Positions 46,078 through 56,944 of a stretch of 64,000 nt of DNA are shown in pieces. Under the pieces are notes generated by a model. That model ran no database searches. It was not told the origin of the DNA and saw only the letters and a program-made list of their open reading frames with translations. The translations under genes and the position numbers were made by a program. Numbering within the stretch: the first letter of the stretch is position 1; each line of letters begins with the position of its first letter. Origin of the DNA: Pezicula radicicola (lineage: Eukaryota > Ascomycota > Leotiomycetes > Helotiales > Dermateaceae); contig PDUO01000026.1 in assembly GCA_003008705.1 (NCBI GenBank), positions 620,001 to 684,000 of the forward strand, written 5' to 3'.

Positions 46078-49000
46078 GATGGGCTAGTTTGAAAGGCCGA
46101 CAGAGATCCTTGATGGAATCTCGGTCGGAATGCAAGAAGAAGCTTCTTGCTCGAGGTCGACGATGAGATCGTGAAGATGTTGTGGAGCAAGTAGCTGATT
46201 GCTGTGTCAAAGAGCAGAGTCGAAAATGTTCCGGAGCTAGAGGATGGAGCCGCAGACAGTAGGAGAGAGCGAAATTGCAGGAAATCTATTGTCGTGTACC
46301 CGCCATAGATCGGTGTCTTCAAGATAGAGAGACTTTTATGGACCGGCGGGGAATCGATCTATCGAGAAGGGTCGGTGTTGTCCAGAGGATCGCTCAGTGA
46401 AGGCGTCGCAGAGGAAAAGGTGCGTAAACACCGGTACACACGCTGTAATTCAAACTACCATGCGGCGGATGGTGAATAAACTTCCCGAGTTTGTAGAGTC
46501 TGTTGAATTTCGCAAGTCAGTAGAAGCTCTGGTAATGTGGTCGAACAAAGGCCGTGCTGCCGAATTTCTGATACAATTCGCACCACTTTGGATGTGACAA
46601 TGATGAGACTTGCGACGCCACTCGAGTCCAGCTGTGCAACAACAAAAATGGAAAGGCAAGAATGGACCTGCGGAGATTGGAGATGCCGTTTGTTGTTGGT
46701 GGATATGGAGATCGCGTTGTTGTGTTGACGACAGCACAGCGTTATTTCGAAATTTGGTAAACAGAGCTCGAGTGGGCCTGGCGGTGAAAAGATGACGGTG
46801 GACCTTGCTATATAGCAGAATAAAAGGTGTACGAACCTGAATTGCTGACAAAAATTGTCAGAAGGCGTCGAGATGGTTGTTTCTTGATCGATCTTCAGGC
46901 AATGTAGGACCTGGATCCTGACGTCGACGGGTTGCAAATTCGTACGAGGTCGCGGGCGCCGTTGGAAAAGAAGGAGAGAGGCGAGGCGAAAGAAGAGGAG
47001 GGAGATTCGAAACCTGACGGATGGGAATTGTCTGGAGGATGTCGGATCCCACAATCTTTTTGCAAAAAGATGGAGAGGATGTAAAGAGGGAAGATGGAGG
47101 AGGAGGAGGAGGAGAAGGAGAGGAGGATGGATGATGGGAGGAGGAGAGTTGTGTGTGTAGTAGGGGAGAATTTGGATGAGTCGGTTGACCTTTACAGGCC
47201 TGGTCAGTCCATGGCGCGGATTAGCGGGAAGCGAAGAGATTGATGGGTCCACTGGGGGGGGGGTGAAAGTGTTCGCCGCCCGGGATTGAAGAATTTGGAC
47301 TGCACCGAACGGAGTTTAGGGCCTTGGGCGCCTCTCTAGCTTCTTCCCCCAATTATTATTTTTTACTTCTTCCTCTCCACTGTACAGTAGTAATGTAGTG
47401 TGTAGCGTAGCGTAGTGTAGTGTCGTGGGTCACGACTCACCACGAGGATAGAATCGGTACGGTACAAGTTAGGCATTATCGATCGTTCTGCCTTCCCCAA
47501 CTCCATAGGTAACGTAGACGAAAGTCACAACACCACCAGGACCATGATGATCATCCTCAGCATCATCATGATCAATGCGGTGGTTGCCTTCTGGGGGGAA
47601 TAATGATTGACTACGGTACTCGTACTACCTTCCAGCCAGGTTCCAGGTCTCTCAATACGTTGCACAGTGCTGCTAGGCTTGCTCGTTAAGTCTGACACCT
47701 CCCTCTCTCGCCTCTGAGCCTCTGGACACGACTCCTCGACTCGCAAGTCGCAACCTCGTAATTTCACGCGCACCCACTCCCTGAATCTCTCCCAGTCACA
47801 GCCTGTTTTGCCACGAGCCAGTCAACATGTGTGTGTGCCCTGGATGTGTGTATAGTGCACGTATAATTAGCTACATACAGCCACACCACCAAAATTCTGT
47901 TTTGATTACCAGGGCAGCCAGCATCGCCTCGCCCCCTTTTTCTGCCTTGCCCTCTCCCATGCCACTGGTGCCTCTGGTAGTCTGTACCACTGTGGTTGAA
48001 TTTTATTTGATTCAAATTTCATATTCTCATACCTGTCCGTGAGAGACACTCAACTTGTGAAAACTCTATGTCACCCTGACATACATACGCAACACGTCCA
48101 GGAGGAACACGTCTCAACACCGGGCGCAGTGGCTGGCCCAGCGTCACAGAGTTTCTCCCAATCCATTCTTTCGAGCCCATTCTTGACCATGAAGTAGATT
48201 ATTGAAAAGAAGAAAAAAAGTCTGATGCCTCCCCTCCCGCACATCTGCAAATTCCATCTACCCGTCAGCAAATGGGAGGAGCCAAGGCCCCTCAGAAAAT
48301 ACACATTTGCAATATCCTTCTCCTCAAATCGGAGTAACATAGCCTTCATAGGCGGGTCATAGTCATAGAAGCCCCCTCACGCTGAGCTCAATACTCACTG
48401 TTCGCCGGAAGGAAGGGTTTCTCTCCACTCGCACAAAACCAAAAGGTCACGATCTAAAGTGCATATTTTTCACTACTTGTCCCAGCGCCTTTACCGGATG
48501 AAGTTCTCTACTCCAGACCCTCTCACTGGTGCCCTCATCCTTTTAGACTCTCTTAGTCGTCACTGCACATATCCACACAGCTGCAGAAAACAAAAAAAGC
48601 CGCATATATCAAAGCAGCAAATTGATACAATTTGGGATGAAGTTGCAAACAAATTATATCCAACCACGAGCCATCATGCTTTTGTACCTTGAACTCCACC
48701 AGGGAGTCCCCTTCACACTCGGTGCCCCGGAAGGCCGCATGGTGCGCAGCTTGGTAATTTTGCGAAGAGGAAGCCCTGCTCTCCCCGTGCCCGAGGATAA
48801 AGGGGGCCATTCCGAGGCCCCTGTTGCAATTGTGTTCCAAAAACTCCCATGAAATTCTCGAGGCGTTGGGTCCGATACGTGCACAGTGCAGAACACTATT
48901 TGGACCTTGGTTTGCTGCTTTGAGCTCACCGCTCACATACGTATAGAATGGAAGTCGCTTTCAGAGACATCGATCGAGCAATATCGTACAAACCGATGTT

Positions 49001-52000
49001 GTCAAGAAGACATAATCCGCTTTTACTAGGCACGGAAAAGTCTCTTTCTTAGTCTAAGATCTAGGTAAGAAACATCTTGACATCTTGACAGACAAGAAAA
49101 ATACCAACACAGAATTTTAGCCGAGGCTACTAATAAGTAATGCGTCAACGAACAACTCAAAACTCGAATAATAAGCCATTTGAGTTTAATCGCTGGCGGA
49201 TGCTTTGTTTGTCTCCCTTCCGTTGGTTATTTTACCAAGTTCTTATATCAGATTATTCCCCCTCTGTTGATTATAATTATCAGGTAAGTAAGTAGGTTTT
49301 GATCCAAGTCACGATACCGGCAGAATCTAGAGTGGCATGCAGGTAGTCTTTCTAGGAATGTCCCCGTATCAAAAATCCGAGGCGTTGTTGGCGCCCTCAC
49401 CATGATCGGGATCATCACAGCAAAAGTCGGGAATCCTCGCTGCAAGTCTCTTGGGCGGTAAAACAGTCTGGGACGCTACACACCCGTAACTCGATACACC
49501 TGCCCCCTTCAGTCATCGTGACAATGCGAATGACAACGTAGGAGATGTCAGCAATACAGACGGAGTAAAATGGTCGATAACCGTCCCGTCATTCCTTCCC
49601 GGGCTTCCCTAATGATTGCGACGATCGCAAAGTCTAGGCGCCAGGGCGTGTATGAAAAGAATCATCCGTCCATCATCTGTGAGTCTAAAAACTATCACTA
49701 TCTTGGAAACGGAGTAGCATAGGCTCCACCCATCGTCAACATCTTGCAAGATCAGACGAAGTGCTGTGCGAAATTCCAACAATAATATCCTCACTCAAGC
49801 CTCAAGGCCAAACGCAAACGGCTGGCTCATCGTCCAACTCATTTTTGAACCCCTAAATTTATAATGATCCACTTCTCGGCCCTCGACAACACCAGAAAAT
49901 CATATGCTTCCTTGGATCATGCCTTTCACGTCGAGTACCGGTACCCTGAAAATGAGGGCCGATATTGACCGTTTTCACGAGAAGGACGTCTTCGATTTTC
50001 CCTGGCAGCGTGCCTCCAAGAACTTTGTAAGTTGTACGTACAAGACCTTTTTCTTTTTTCATACCCGATTCTTCCCCTGGGAAGCCGAGCCTATCATTTG
50101 ATCATTACAGTACGTAGTACGAATCACACAACCAAGAACCAAGACTCTGTTCTCTCAACCCGCCTTCCCTTTCAAAAGCCCCCCCAAAAAAACCTCTCGT
50201 GGGCGGCGCAACTCTCGGTCTCGCCCCCAAGAACCACTCACCAAAATCGTTCCATCCCAACTTATGATCTCAATCGCATCACAAACCACCACTCACAAGC
50301 ACACAAGCACACAAATCTCAAATCACGACCCATCATAGTCCCATCACAAAAGAAAAAAATTACCCACCTTACTTACAAAACCCCATAAGTCCATCGGTCC
50401 AAGACCAGATTTTTTAGTAGAACTGTACGGAATACCCGTCCATCCAATCCTTCTAGAACCCCCCCCCCCCATCTTTCCCATGCTTCTCCAAATGTCTCTC
50501 CCCCACCACCCATCGTGTGTCAGGCACCTCTCTGCACCTTCTCACCGTCATCATACATGCATGGGAAGAGCCTGCATTACAGGACTCAACTGCATCAACT
50601 CCCACGTTTAGTGCAAGATGTACATCCAACCCATATCCATGGCTGCCCAACCTCTAGTCAACTAACGACTTAACGTAAAGCAAGCATGCATCAAATCGAT
50701 CCATCAACCGGACTGTCTTCTCCACCGCTTACTCTAGACATCATAAGAACAGTCATCGAAACCACTTTGTCGCCTGCTTCATCCGAACGTATCAGGCAAC
50801 TCAAACAGGTACGAAAGTACGTCCTCAACGGCGTTAGGAATTAGGTGCCTACCATCAGTACCAAGCATACCACAGAAGAGGAATGACGGTAACCTACTTA
50901 CCATCTGTACGTCCATTCGTTACCTATCATACAGATCAGCGTACTCGTAAAGTAAGACAACGACAACACAAAACACACAACCAATCCTTCCAACCCAGCG
51001 CAACACAATACAACACAATAACCAAAAACCACAAGCAACAAACAATACCAAGCCTCCGCACCATCGGAAGGCGAGTAAGACTATTCACAAGCCTGCCCGC
51101 CAATCTTCCTCCCAAAACAAACTATCAAATTAAATAGTTGTATGAAAATGTTAAACACCGTGGCTGAATCCTGAGTCCTAAGTGGCCTCAGCCACACACA
51201 ACATGCAGGTCTCACCAATTTTTTTTGTAATAGTATAGTCCATTCTTCCTCTTGAACAACCTGTACTGTAGTACAGTATACGCACATGATAAACACTCCT
51301 GACAATAAAATACCACCCCAAAAATTCCTCAACAATTAACAACCGCGGGTAAATCCTCTCCGTCCATACCTCTCTGACATCTAGCCAACCTCAAGATACC
51401 ACGGCGGCCCTCCGCTTGCAGATAGGTACTTACTGTAAGCACCTAAGTCCAAAGTTTATCGGCATACCAGCGGATTCAACCGTTACACAGCCCCGTACTC
51501 ATACATCACCTACGGAGGCACGGAGGTACCCTAGATCTGGATTTCACTGCAGACCTAGTCTAGGTACTTATCGTTCTAGAGTGGGAGTGGGATACTGGAT
51601 GCGTGGAGTGGGTACATGACAGATGAACTGTTTGCAGCAAAAAATGTCTGGGTGTGCCGGAGGAGTCTAGTGTACCTTTCATACGTTTGCTTACATACCT
51701 CTCCTCCGTAACTTCCGTGACTTCTTCGTGACTTTCTGTCTTAAGCCGAGTGGTGAACGGTAGTACAGTAGTGTAACGCGTAAGTGGCACGAGTGGGCTT
51801 TGATTTGTTTGGGAGTTGGGTTTGGGAGTTGGGTTTGGGAGTTGGGATTTAGGGAATGGGTCCGAGGTAATGGCAGTGTTACTACTTTTGTAAGGTCCGA
51901 GGATGGGGTTGGGTTTGGACCGTTGGGTTGAGGAGTTTGATGAAGGGGCGATGGTGTTTTGTCACGTGTATAGGTCATGTGACTTCTATTTAGTATGAAC

Positions 52001-53288
52001 CTTTTGCTGAGGCTAGTGGTCCGCCTGAAGTCATTTGTATTCTACTGCTGTAATTTGTTTGTTTTGGTTTTACTGTCTCTTACTAAATGTCTTAGTAGTA
52101 GTTTGAGCTTAGTAGAGCTTAACTAGTGTAAGAGACTCCTATACAATTTGTACTTAGTACTTCCTATGTATAGTAGCAAGGCAAGATAGTTTTTTGTTTT
52201 GATAGGATTACTAAGACGGTTCTTAAATCTTATATCCTAATAATACCTGTTTGAAGCCTTTAGGTTTTTTTGGAGTTGTTTGACAGGTGGTAACATGGCT
52301 ATATGCGAAGTAGCATTAGGTTTAGAGTTCTACACCTCTTTTACATTAACACGACATACTAACTATTGAATCCTTTTGCTTTTTTGGGGGGGAGGGGATT
52401 CCATGCCTTTTTACACGCGAAAAGGTATTTCATCTTAGCTTTGGTCTCGATTCTTGTACACTTTTACACCTACACTGCTTAAGGACTAGAGTTGTGCGAG
52501 GCAAGCGCGTCATCTTAATCCCTGATATCTACAAACACGATAGTACACAGCTACTCAATTAGATGCACCGCGTATATCGCTAGATTAACCTAAGTATAAC
52601 TTCATCTCGCCTAGTAGATTACTTCTTAAAAACCTAGGTAGATCAACAATTTTGTTTTTAAATAAGCAGATGAGTCAGTCTAGGCAGCAGAAGAAGACCT
52701 CAGTTAAGCAAGTCTCAGGAGATAATTCAAACACAATTATTGACTTTTAAATTACAACGACTATGTTGCAGATATATCCTTTTTTTTTGCCCCTTGTCGA
52801 TTGGAAGGCCGTCACGTCAGCTCGATTTCTCTTGCCCAAGCAAGGAGTACTATTGCAAGTAGCTCGACAACGGACTGTAGCTTAGCAACATATTGCTTAG
52901 GCTAGAACACTACAATTTTTATAGAGAAGGTTTGCTATGTGGCATAACGCTCATAGGTGACTTATATTTACTTTGTGTAGACTCTAAGGTAACAACCTTG
53001 GAAGCATTTCAAATGAATATCACCTCTGCACTGTAACGGGATTTCGTTACAAAATTCTATCACTTCCATTATCAAGCTGTTCCAGTACATTATTCAATGC
53101 ACCCTTCTTTTCAATTAACTACGTTGGATATATAATTCTCTTCTCTGATAGCTACTATTACGGGACAGGAAGGAGCAAAACCAAGAACTGCGCCTGCCTA
53201 GTATATATACCTTCAAACATTTCTACCCGGTTTCTGAACCAAGACTCTTACTACTTCACAAACCGGATCTCCACAGCTGCCATTGTAT
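46078..53288. other. 7.2 kb without a supported gene
   Basis: 46078-47260 is the cyclin upstream region. It has GGA/GAGG microsatellite-like tracts at about 47090-47130, and opposite them a 265-codon low-complexity frame (46455-47252) that I reject. 47300-51900 is of balanced composition with short tracts (C12 at 50459-50470, CACAAGCACACAAGCAC near 50290), a G-quadruplex-capable tandem repeat at 51811-51846 and many short unlinked frames. 52000-53200 is AT-rich and degenerate. It may contain long leaders or non-coding transcripts, but nothing can be called. Confidence 0.45.
51811..51846 (+). repeat. GGGAGTTGGGTTT tandem repeat, G-quadruplex-capable
   Basis: Nearly three copies of the 13-mer GGGAGTTGGGTTT on the plus strand. 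Six G3 runs are spaced by 3-4 bases, followed by ATTTAGGG. Confidence 0.85.
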
Positions 53289-54854
53289 TTATCCAATGTA
53301 TACTGGTAGCTGACTTCCCCAGTAATCCGAAGGCACACGCTCACCAGGTACAAATTCATGGCGGGCTCCCCAGCAGCAAACACGAAATAGTAAAGAAACC
53401 CAGATGTCAAAAAAGTAATTGTCCCCGTTGAATTCTGGGTATTTCCGTTCCATACCCTCGAAAAAATTTGGCCAGGCTTGGAAGTATCCTTTCATTTCAG
53501 CTTCGTAATCAAGACTTACAACCCGTGTGAGATCCATTTGTCCATTTTCAAGGAACATTGCGAAGGGTATATGCAAGCTACATAAGGAACGTACTAATTC
53601 GCGTGTTCCCCACTTAAACCAGTCGTCAGTCTTGTTAAGCTCATCATGCACTGCATCAAGATACTCAATATTCTAAAGTGTTCTTCCGTTTTCCTATAGA
53701 GTCCAGGTCTTGCAGAGATGCCGACATGCTTGAAGAATATATTCTGTTCGTGGGCCATAAGCATAGTTAAGGTCAAAATAGTCATTACTAGTAACATATT
53801 GCTCAAGACAAATCCTGAATGCCGAACGCCCTTTGCTGCTGGTACTGAATCCACGCATGTTGTCACTAGGGGCAGGGACTTGAGTGAGAGGGGTTCCATA
53901 TATACGAAGCATACGCTCATTCATGGCCACAATGTCACCAATGCGAGGCCAGTACTGAGGGGTTTTCCGAAGCAAGGCTTTCATGGGCTCGACAGAAGAT
54001 CCAGAAGGATCAAAATACCTTAACGTAAGTATTATGTCTTCCCGAGTTCCAATCTTGAAATTATCTACGCTATCGCATACTATTCCAAATCCAAGCTTGT
54101 CCGTCCTCCGCTTTGGAATGTAGTTTTCTTTGGAGCCTAAGATCCCAGTTAAATCGAGCACATTATCCTCGAAGTTGTACTGTAGAACAAGCCCAAGAGA
54201 TCGGACTAGGGTTGATGTTAAAACGTGGGAGTTGCCCTGTGCTCTCATGATACCATCCATAGGGCGAAAGTCTTTGCATCGCATTTCCATACGTCTGGCA
54301 ATTACACAATATCAGATACCGAAGTCTTGGCACGTGGACGAACAATATCTGGTAGCTGAAAATCCCATGACTGTTCTTGAAAGTGAACCGCTGGCTGGGC
54401 AAGATATGTGCGCTATTTCTTGGATGCCGGCATGTGAAATAGGCCAGCAGTCCTCTGAGACCTTATGGATTTGATCCAAAAGGAAGACCCAGCACACCCT
54501 TTCCATACTAGTACCATAGCCGCGCCCGTTAACACTGCCTTCCGACAGTAGAGTCTTTCCTCTCGAATCTTCCTTGCTAGTTATTAGTTCTTGGCCTTCC
54601 CTCCTCATGCTTGTTGGATACAAGTCGACCAACAGAAGCTCAGGCGTAGTATACAAGGTCTCAAAGCGAAACTCCCTCCAGCGCCAACGTAGTCTTGTCT
54701 TCTTCGCCCAATCTCCCATAACCGTACTCTGACACCTCCTATATCCATTGGCAGTCGCAAAATACTGCTGTAGAAGCTGACCTACAGTTGTGAAAAGAGC
54801 GACGAGCGAGATGGTGAGTGCCGTTGCTGGAAGGCTGGTGTCGATGCCGCCCAC
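53289..54854 (-). pseudogene. modin-like fungal protein, frameshifted
   Basis: On the minus strand, one protein can be followed through several frames. The start is GGIDTSLPATALTISLVALF (hydrophobic helix), then QQYFATANGYRRCQSTVMGD and RWRWREFRFETLYTTPELLL (54854-54312 frame). A shifted piece reads HFQEQSWDFQLPDIVRPRAK. MEMRCKDFRPMDGIMRAQGN and SHVLTSTLVRSLGLVLQY follow (54290 frame), then GLYRKTEEHFRILSIL (53920 frame). DDWFKWGTRELVRSLCSLHI, FVPGERVPSDYWGSQLPVYI and a stop end the 53289 frame. At least four frame changes and no ATG at the start (GTG only) make it non-functional. From memory this resembles large ascomycete proteins annotated modin; their function is not established. The C-terminal motif is intact, so decay seems recent. 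Confidence 0.65.
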
Positions 54855-55256
54855 TTTTGAGAGTTAAAGTTTGCTGATCTAGGAAGGATCGCTTGCTTAA
54901 CATAAACCTGACTAGTGAGAGGATCTTTATGTAATTCTTTCTTTTTTTTTCCAAAGAAGGTCGATGTCTGGCCTCTGGACTTGAAGTCGTTGCCTTCTGT
55001 TCAGCTGAGTACCAATGCAAGGCGTCTAAGGGGCCAATTAGCTAGAGTTGTCCAAAAATGCAATCGTTATTGGACAGATACCTTCAGAGTTTGACCATTT
55101 ATGGCCTGCTCTTATTAGATTTTCGGAAATTTTATGTTTGTTATTTAACTTGAATCTTAACATCCTATACGTGCTCGCAAAGTCTTAATGCTAGTGTCCT
55201 ATCGCACCGCTTTGCTCACCGTCGTGATTGTTAACTTCTATCAAGGAGGGTAGAGT
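54855..55256. other. flank between the pseudogene and the LTR element
   Basis: No gene seen. A polyT/A tract lies near 54940, and GGCGTC-containing sequence may be the lost 5' part of the pseudogene. Confidence 0.35.
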
Positions 55257-55261
55257 TAAAT

Positions 55262-55391
55262 TGTTACAGGAAAATTGGGTTGTTTATGCATATTTATGCG
55301 CATAAATTGTACGTGCAACCTACCCCTATTTTATATGTATATGTACACTCTCTAGACCTCACTTTATTCTATAATCGAGTCCTATTTTACA
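55262..55391 (+). repeat. left LTR
   Basis: Starts TGTTACAGG and includes GCGCATAAATTGTACGTGC and CACTCTCTAGACC. It aligns throughout with 55974-56108; its last bases are shorter by a few positions. Confidence 0.88.
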
Positions 55392-55543
55392 TCCAATAGT
55401 TATAAGCCCGGGATTTCCGTATATCCTTTCTCGATTCCCTTACTCTTAGAGTATTATACGTATACGGTCGACGTCGAGCTCTACTACTTACTCTTACAAG
55501 CATTAAAGTAGTAGGAGTACCTCGAAATAATACAACACAAATT

Positions 55544-55740
55544 AACCTCGAGTAGACGATTATACTCTACCTTATACAACTCTCCCTTAAGCAGATAATC
55601 ATACTCTGCTCATACGCATTTAATGACTATTACATTTACTTATCTAGACGTCGCACAACTCTCCCTCGAGTAGACAATTATACTCTACCTCATACACACC
55701 TCTTTGTCCCTCGAAGAACAGACAATCATGCTCTATTAGG
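55544..55740 (+). repeat. internal repeat units of the LTR element
   Basis: Four imperfect units share GAGTAGAC(A/G)ATTATACTCTAC or its variant GCAGATAATCATACTCTGC, each with self-complementary arms (GTAGA/TCTAC, GCAGA/TCTGC). They are linked by CAACTCTCCCT(C/T). Confidence 0.7.
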
Positions 55741-55973
55741 ACATTAACATACACATCTCTCTCTATTCCTTGCCTACACACACATATACGCTAAACCTCC
55801 ATTCTCTTCGATACATATCATCTAGGTACACAGGGTACACATATACTGTAGGGGAAGGAGGAGTGGGTTAAGGTTAAAGGCATAGATTTAGTAGGTAAGG
55901 GTTATATATATCTAATTTCCTATACTCTCTTGTGGTTACAGGCTTTCTACTTCGTATAAAACCTAAGGGGGTG

Positions 55974-56108
55974 TGTTATAGGGAAATTAGGTTGTTCATG
56001 CGTATTTATGCGTATAAATTGTACCCACAACCTACCCCTATTATGTATATATACACTCTCTAGACCTTACTTTATTCTACAATGGTGTCCCATTTCAAAT
56101 ATTTAACA
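55974..56108 (+). repeat. right LTR
   Basis: Starts TGTTATAGG and ends TTTAACA. Most differences from the left LTR are transitions. Confidence 0.88.
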
Positions 56109-56193
56109 TAAATATCTAGGATATTTTAACGCGCCTTTTGAATATAGATTTGCTTAAGTAGAGTACTGCTGCGACAGAGACTTTAACTATACC

Positions 56194-56449
56194 TGTTGGA
56201 ATGAATGGTTTCTGATATCACGTATATATTACGTAAGCACGCTATCGGCCTGCTGGGCCAATCAGAGGCTTCGGCCAGCCGGGCCATGCCGCAGCACTAG
56301 CCTATTCGGGACTAGTGGGCAAGTATATCAAGACCTCCATTCTGGTACTTAGTTAGAGGAAGACATGAACAATAGAACCACTTGACCAGAACCAGAGCTA
56401 TCGGAACGAGTGGAACAGAGATCAATATATTGATTATAGCGAACCGACA
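56194..56449 (+). mobile_element. solo LTR, 256 bp, with ATACC target duplication
   Basis: Starts TGTTGGAATGAATGG and ends GAACCGACA, so the ends are near-inverted TGTTGG/CCGACA (a G:T change in TGTCGG). ATACC lies immediately on both sides (56189-56193 and 56450-56454). The interior has a GC-rich palindromic island near 56240-56290 (GGCCTGCTGGGCC, GGCCAGCCGGGCC) in AT-rich surroundings. It is a different family from the neighbouring short element, with no internal region, as left by LTR-LTR recombination. Confidence 0.85.
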
Positions 56450-56454
56450 ATACC

Positions 56455-56944
56455 CTTAAATTCGGAAGAAGTCTTTGAATTCTAGTACTATATAAGTTTT
56501 CTAAGTATAGATTGCTATATAATTACGCAATGTATATAGGTAAGGAGCTTCGCATACTTATGTACAATTCTTATTTTTTCTAGTAATTTAGCTCGAAATA
56601 TCTCGAATATAGGGATATATCAACCTACACTGCTTTAGATTGTAGTACTACATCGTTAGAGGGCTACAACTCCTGAAAAATATCGTCTCTTCCAATGTTT
56701 CAACATGCTTTTCATAATTGAAAAGCCAGATTTTATTGCAATAGAGCTTAAACGGAATGTAGTTAGGTAGCAAAATAGAGGATATCATATAAAAACTTTC
56801 GACTAAATAGAATATCATTTCAGTCATTCAAAATTCTAATCACTCAAATCATTCCAGTTACTCAAGACTCAAGGTATAACTTAATTACTCAAATCAAGTG
56901 ATTCACTTAAAATTCTAGTAAACCAAATCATGGGTAACCAGACT
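56455..56944. other. AT-rich flank with ACTCAAATC repeat cluster
   Basis: No gene. 56815-56930 has repeated TCATTCAAAATTCTAATCAC, ACTCAAATCATTCCAG and the 17-mer TTACTCAAATCAAGTGA (56885-56901). Confidence 0.5.

Larger units (their letters stand above)
55262..56108 (+). mobile_element. short non-autonomous LTR retroelement (TRIM-like), 847 bp
   Basis: Two direct terminal repeats, 55262-55391 and 55974-56108, begin TGTTA. The right one ends TAACA. The element is bounded by a perfect 5-bp duplication TAAAT at 55257-55261 and 56109-56113. Just inside the left LTR is CCAATAGTTATAAGCCC, in primer-binding-site position. Just before the right LTR is the purine tract CCTAAGGGGGTG, which sets the plus orientation. 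The roughly 580-bp interior has no gag/pol frame. It holds about four copies of a repeated CTCGAGTAGACAATTATACT-type unit. These are the features of a terminal-repeat retrotransposon in miniature, probably mobilised by a copia-type element elsewhere (inferred from PBS/PPT style). Confidence 0.88.

Noticed and set aside
46455..47252. 265-codon minus-strand frame upstream of the cyclin
   Set aside because: The residues come from GGA/GAGG-rich DNA read backwards (long Leu and Pro runs), with no domain. It is more likely the cyclin leader/promoter.
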